Assembly (NCBI GenBank): GCA_019246495.1
Contig: JAFAQI010000124.1
Span: 1-13,682 of the forward strand
Reading direction: 5' to 3'
Source of the DNA: Frankiales bacterium
GTDB lineage: Bacteria > Actinomycetota > Actinomycetes > JAFAQI01
DNA length: 13,682 nt
Of the stretch, positions 12,694 through 13,682 are shown piece after piece. The position numbers and the translations under genes were made by a program. How positions within the stretch are numbered: position 1 is the stretch's first letter; each line of letters starts with the position of its first letter. Below the pieces are notes generated by a model. It had not been told where the DNA came from, searched no databases, and worked only from the letters and a program-made list of their open reading frames with translations.

Positions 12694-13682
12694 GTGTCAC
12701 AAGCAGGTCGAGCGCGCCGGCGCTCCGCCGTCCGTCTCATCTCGATCGCCGCGACCTCAGGTGCGTTGCTGGCGATGCAGCCTTCCGTCGGGTTCGCCTC
12801 CGGCTCCGGCCGAGTCGCGACGGGGATGCATCCCTACAGCAGCTCGCTGTCGAAGGCAGACATCCAGCGCCTTGCCGCGCATGCCAACAAGCGCGTGATC
12901 GTCATCATGAAGAACCAGCACGCATCGCTGCAGCCGGGCGTCAGCCATCTCGCCGCGCGCGCGGCGGCGACGCGGTCGACCGAGTCGGCCGTCGTCAGCG
13001 AGCTGCGGACCCTGCACGCGAACAACCTGCACGCCTACAAGCTCATCTCCGCGGTGTCCGCCACCGTGTCGGCGGCCGAGGCCGCCCGCTTGCGCAACGA
13101 CCCGTCGGTGCGTGCCGTCGTGCCCGACCGCCAGGTGCACCGGCCGGCCGCGAGCCCAACCACGCCGGCGACCACTGCGGCGCCACCTCCGGTCGTGAAG
13201 GCCAACCACGTCCCGGGCACCTGCCCCAAGGACCCCACAAAGCCACTGCTCCCCGAAGCGCTGCAGGTCATGCACGCGACCGCTGCGCAGAAGATCGCCA
13301 ACGGTCACGGTGTGAAGGTCGCGGTCTTCCCCGACGGCGTCGACCCGACGATCACGGACTTCAAGCGGCCGGGCAGCAACCAACCGGTGATCTTCGACTA
13401 CCGCGACTGGAGCGGTGAAGGCATCACGGCCCAGACGGGCGGCGCCGAGGCGTTCGGTGACGTCAGCTCGATCGCGTCGCAGGGACGGCAGGTCTACGAC
13501 CTGAGCAAGGAGGTCGACAGCCAGGTGCCGCTGCCCGCGCACTGCAACATCCGCGTGCTCGGTGTCGCGCCCGGCGCCTCCGTCGCCGTCATGAAGGTCT
13601 TCGGCGAGAACGTGATTCCGTTCAACAGCGAGATCCTGCAAGGGATGGACTACGCCGTGAACGTCGACCACGTCGACATCCT
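12694..13682 (+). CDS. Secreted subtilase-fold serine protease with sedolisin-like active-site residues (3' end outside window)
   Basis: The first 329 residues of a larger protein. AAGGGG sits 6 bases before the GTG. Residues 1-36 are a signal peptide (RARRR, hydrophobic core, SVGFASG). Residues ~60-150 resemble an inhibitor-I9 propeptide (KRVIVIMKNQHASL, NNLHAYKLISAVSATVSAAEAARLRNDPSVRAVVPD). A Thr/Pro/Ala-rich linker follows. The catalytic core starts near residue 205 with GVKVAVFPDGVDPT, then GGAEAFGDVSSIASQG (249-264) and GVAPGASVAVMKVFGE (290-305), the normal order of subtilase blocks. The canonical catalytic Asp position is Pro213 and there is no HGTH motif; instead E252 and D256 sit at the His-motif position. 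The catalytic Ser would lie beyond the window. An extracellular protease is likely, but an inactive homologue is possible. Confidence 0.8.
   Translation, partial: MSQAGRARRRSAVRLISIAATSGALLAMQPSVGFASGSGRVATGMHPYSSSLSKADIQRLAAHANKRVIVIMKNQHASLQPGVSHLAARAAATRSTESAVVSELRTLHANNLHAYKLISAVSATVSAAEAARLRNDPSVRAVVPDRQVHRPAASPTTPATTAAPPPVVKANHVPGTCPKDPTKPLLPEALQVMHATAAQKIANGHGVKVAVFPDGVDPTITDFKRPGSNQPVIFDYRDWSGEGITAQTGGAEAFGDVSSIASQGRQVYDLSKEVDSQVPLPAHCNIRVLGVAPGASVAVMKVFGENVIPFNSEILQGMDYAVNVDHVDI

Noticed and set aside
11346..13418. 690-residue open frame on the plus strand crossing proC and the start of the protease
   Set aside because: Opposite acuC and proC, out of frame with the protease, and without recognisable domains.
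12757..13671. 304-residue open frame on the minus strand opposite the secreted protease
   Set aside because: The plus-strand frame has a ribosome-binding site, signal peptide, propeptide and protease blocks; the antisense frame has none.

Overview
This 13.7 kb window is GC-rich chromosomal DNA from an actinobacterium. The signs are many GTG starts, GC-rich third codon positions, an F420-type (deazaflavin) oxidoreductase, the tiny basic ribosomal protein bS22, and a proC / excisionase-like HTH / bS22 / epimerase / acyltransferase order that I recall from the Rv0500-Rv0502 region of Mycobacterium tuberculosis. The genus cannot be told from the sequence. I see no insertion sequence, phage gene, CRISPR array, tRNA or rRNA, and no gene-free stretch longer than about 110 bases.

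Left part, + strand (1-5852): the C-terminal part of an LPXTG-type wall-anchored surface protein, closed by a perfect 18-bp hairpin. Next come an HAD-IB (SerB-like) phosphatase overlapping a SAM-dependent methyltransferase, a small lipoprotein, a membrane-anchored M16 (insulinase-like) protease with an extracytoplasmic septum-formation-like domain, and a dihydrofolate-reductase-family protein.

Right part, - strand (12614 down to 5887): read in transcription order, proC, an AcuC/histone-deacetylase-type hydrolase and an actinobacterial 'phosphatase' are tightly packed. A second promoter then serves an excisionase-like HTH protein, bS22 and a SAM hydroxide adenosyltransferase (DUF62). An NAD-dependent epimerase-like protein and a lysophospholipid-type acyltransferase follow with 4- and 8-base overlaps. 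Last is a deazaflavin-dependent oxidoreductase that seems to have its own promoter. The cluster mixes housekeeping functions (proline synthesis, ribosome) with SAM and probable lipid metabolism. The + strand HAD-IB phosphatase may belong with the acyltransferase, since such enzymes are linked or fused in other actinobacteria.

Right edge, + strand (12694 to the end): the first 329 residues of a secreted subtilase-fold protease. It has a subtilisin-type propeptide, but the canonical Asp and His positions are replaced and a sedolisin-like Glu-x3-Asp pair sits where the His motif should be.

The observations most worth following are this unusual protease active site, the M16-membrane-septum-domain fusion, a DUF62 enzyme whose catalytic Arg and His positions appear substituted, and four genes whose -10 hexamer ends exactly 7 nt before the start codon, which points to leaderless mRNAs.
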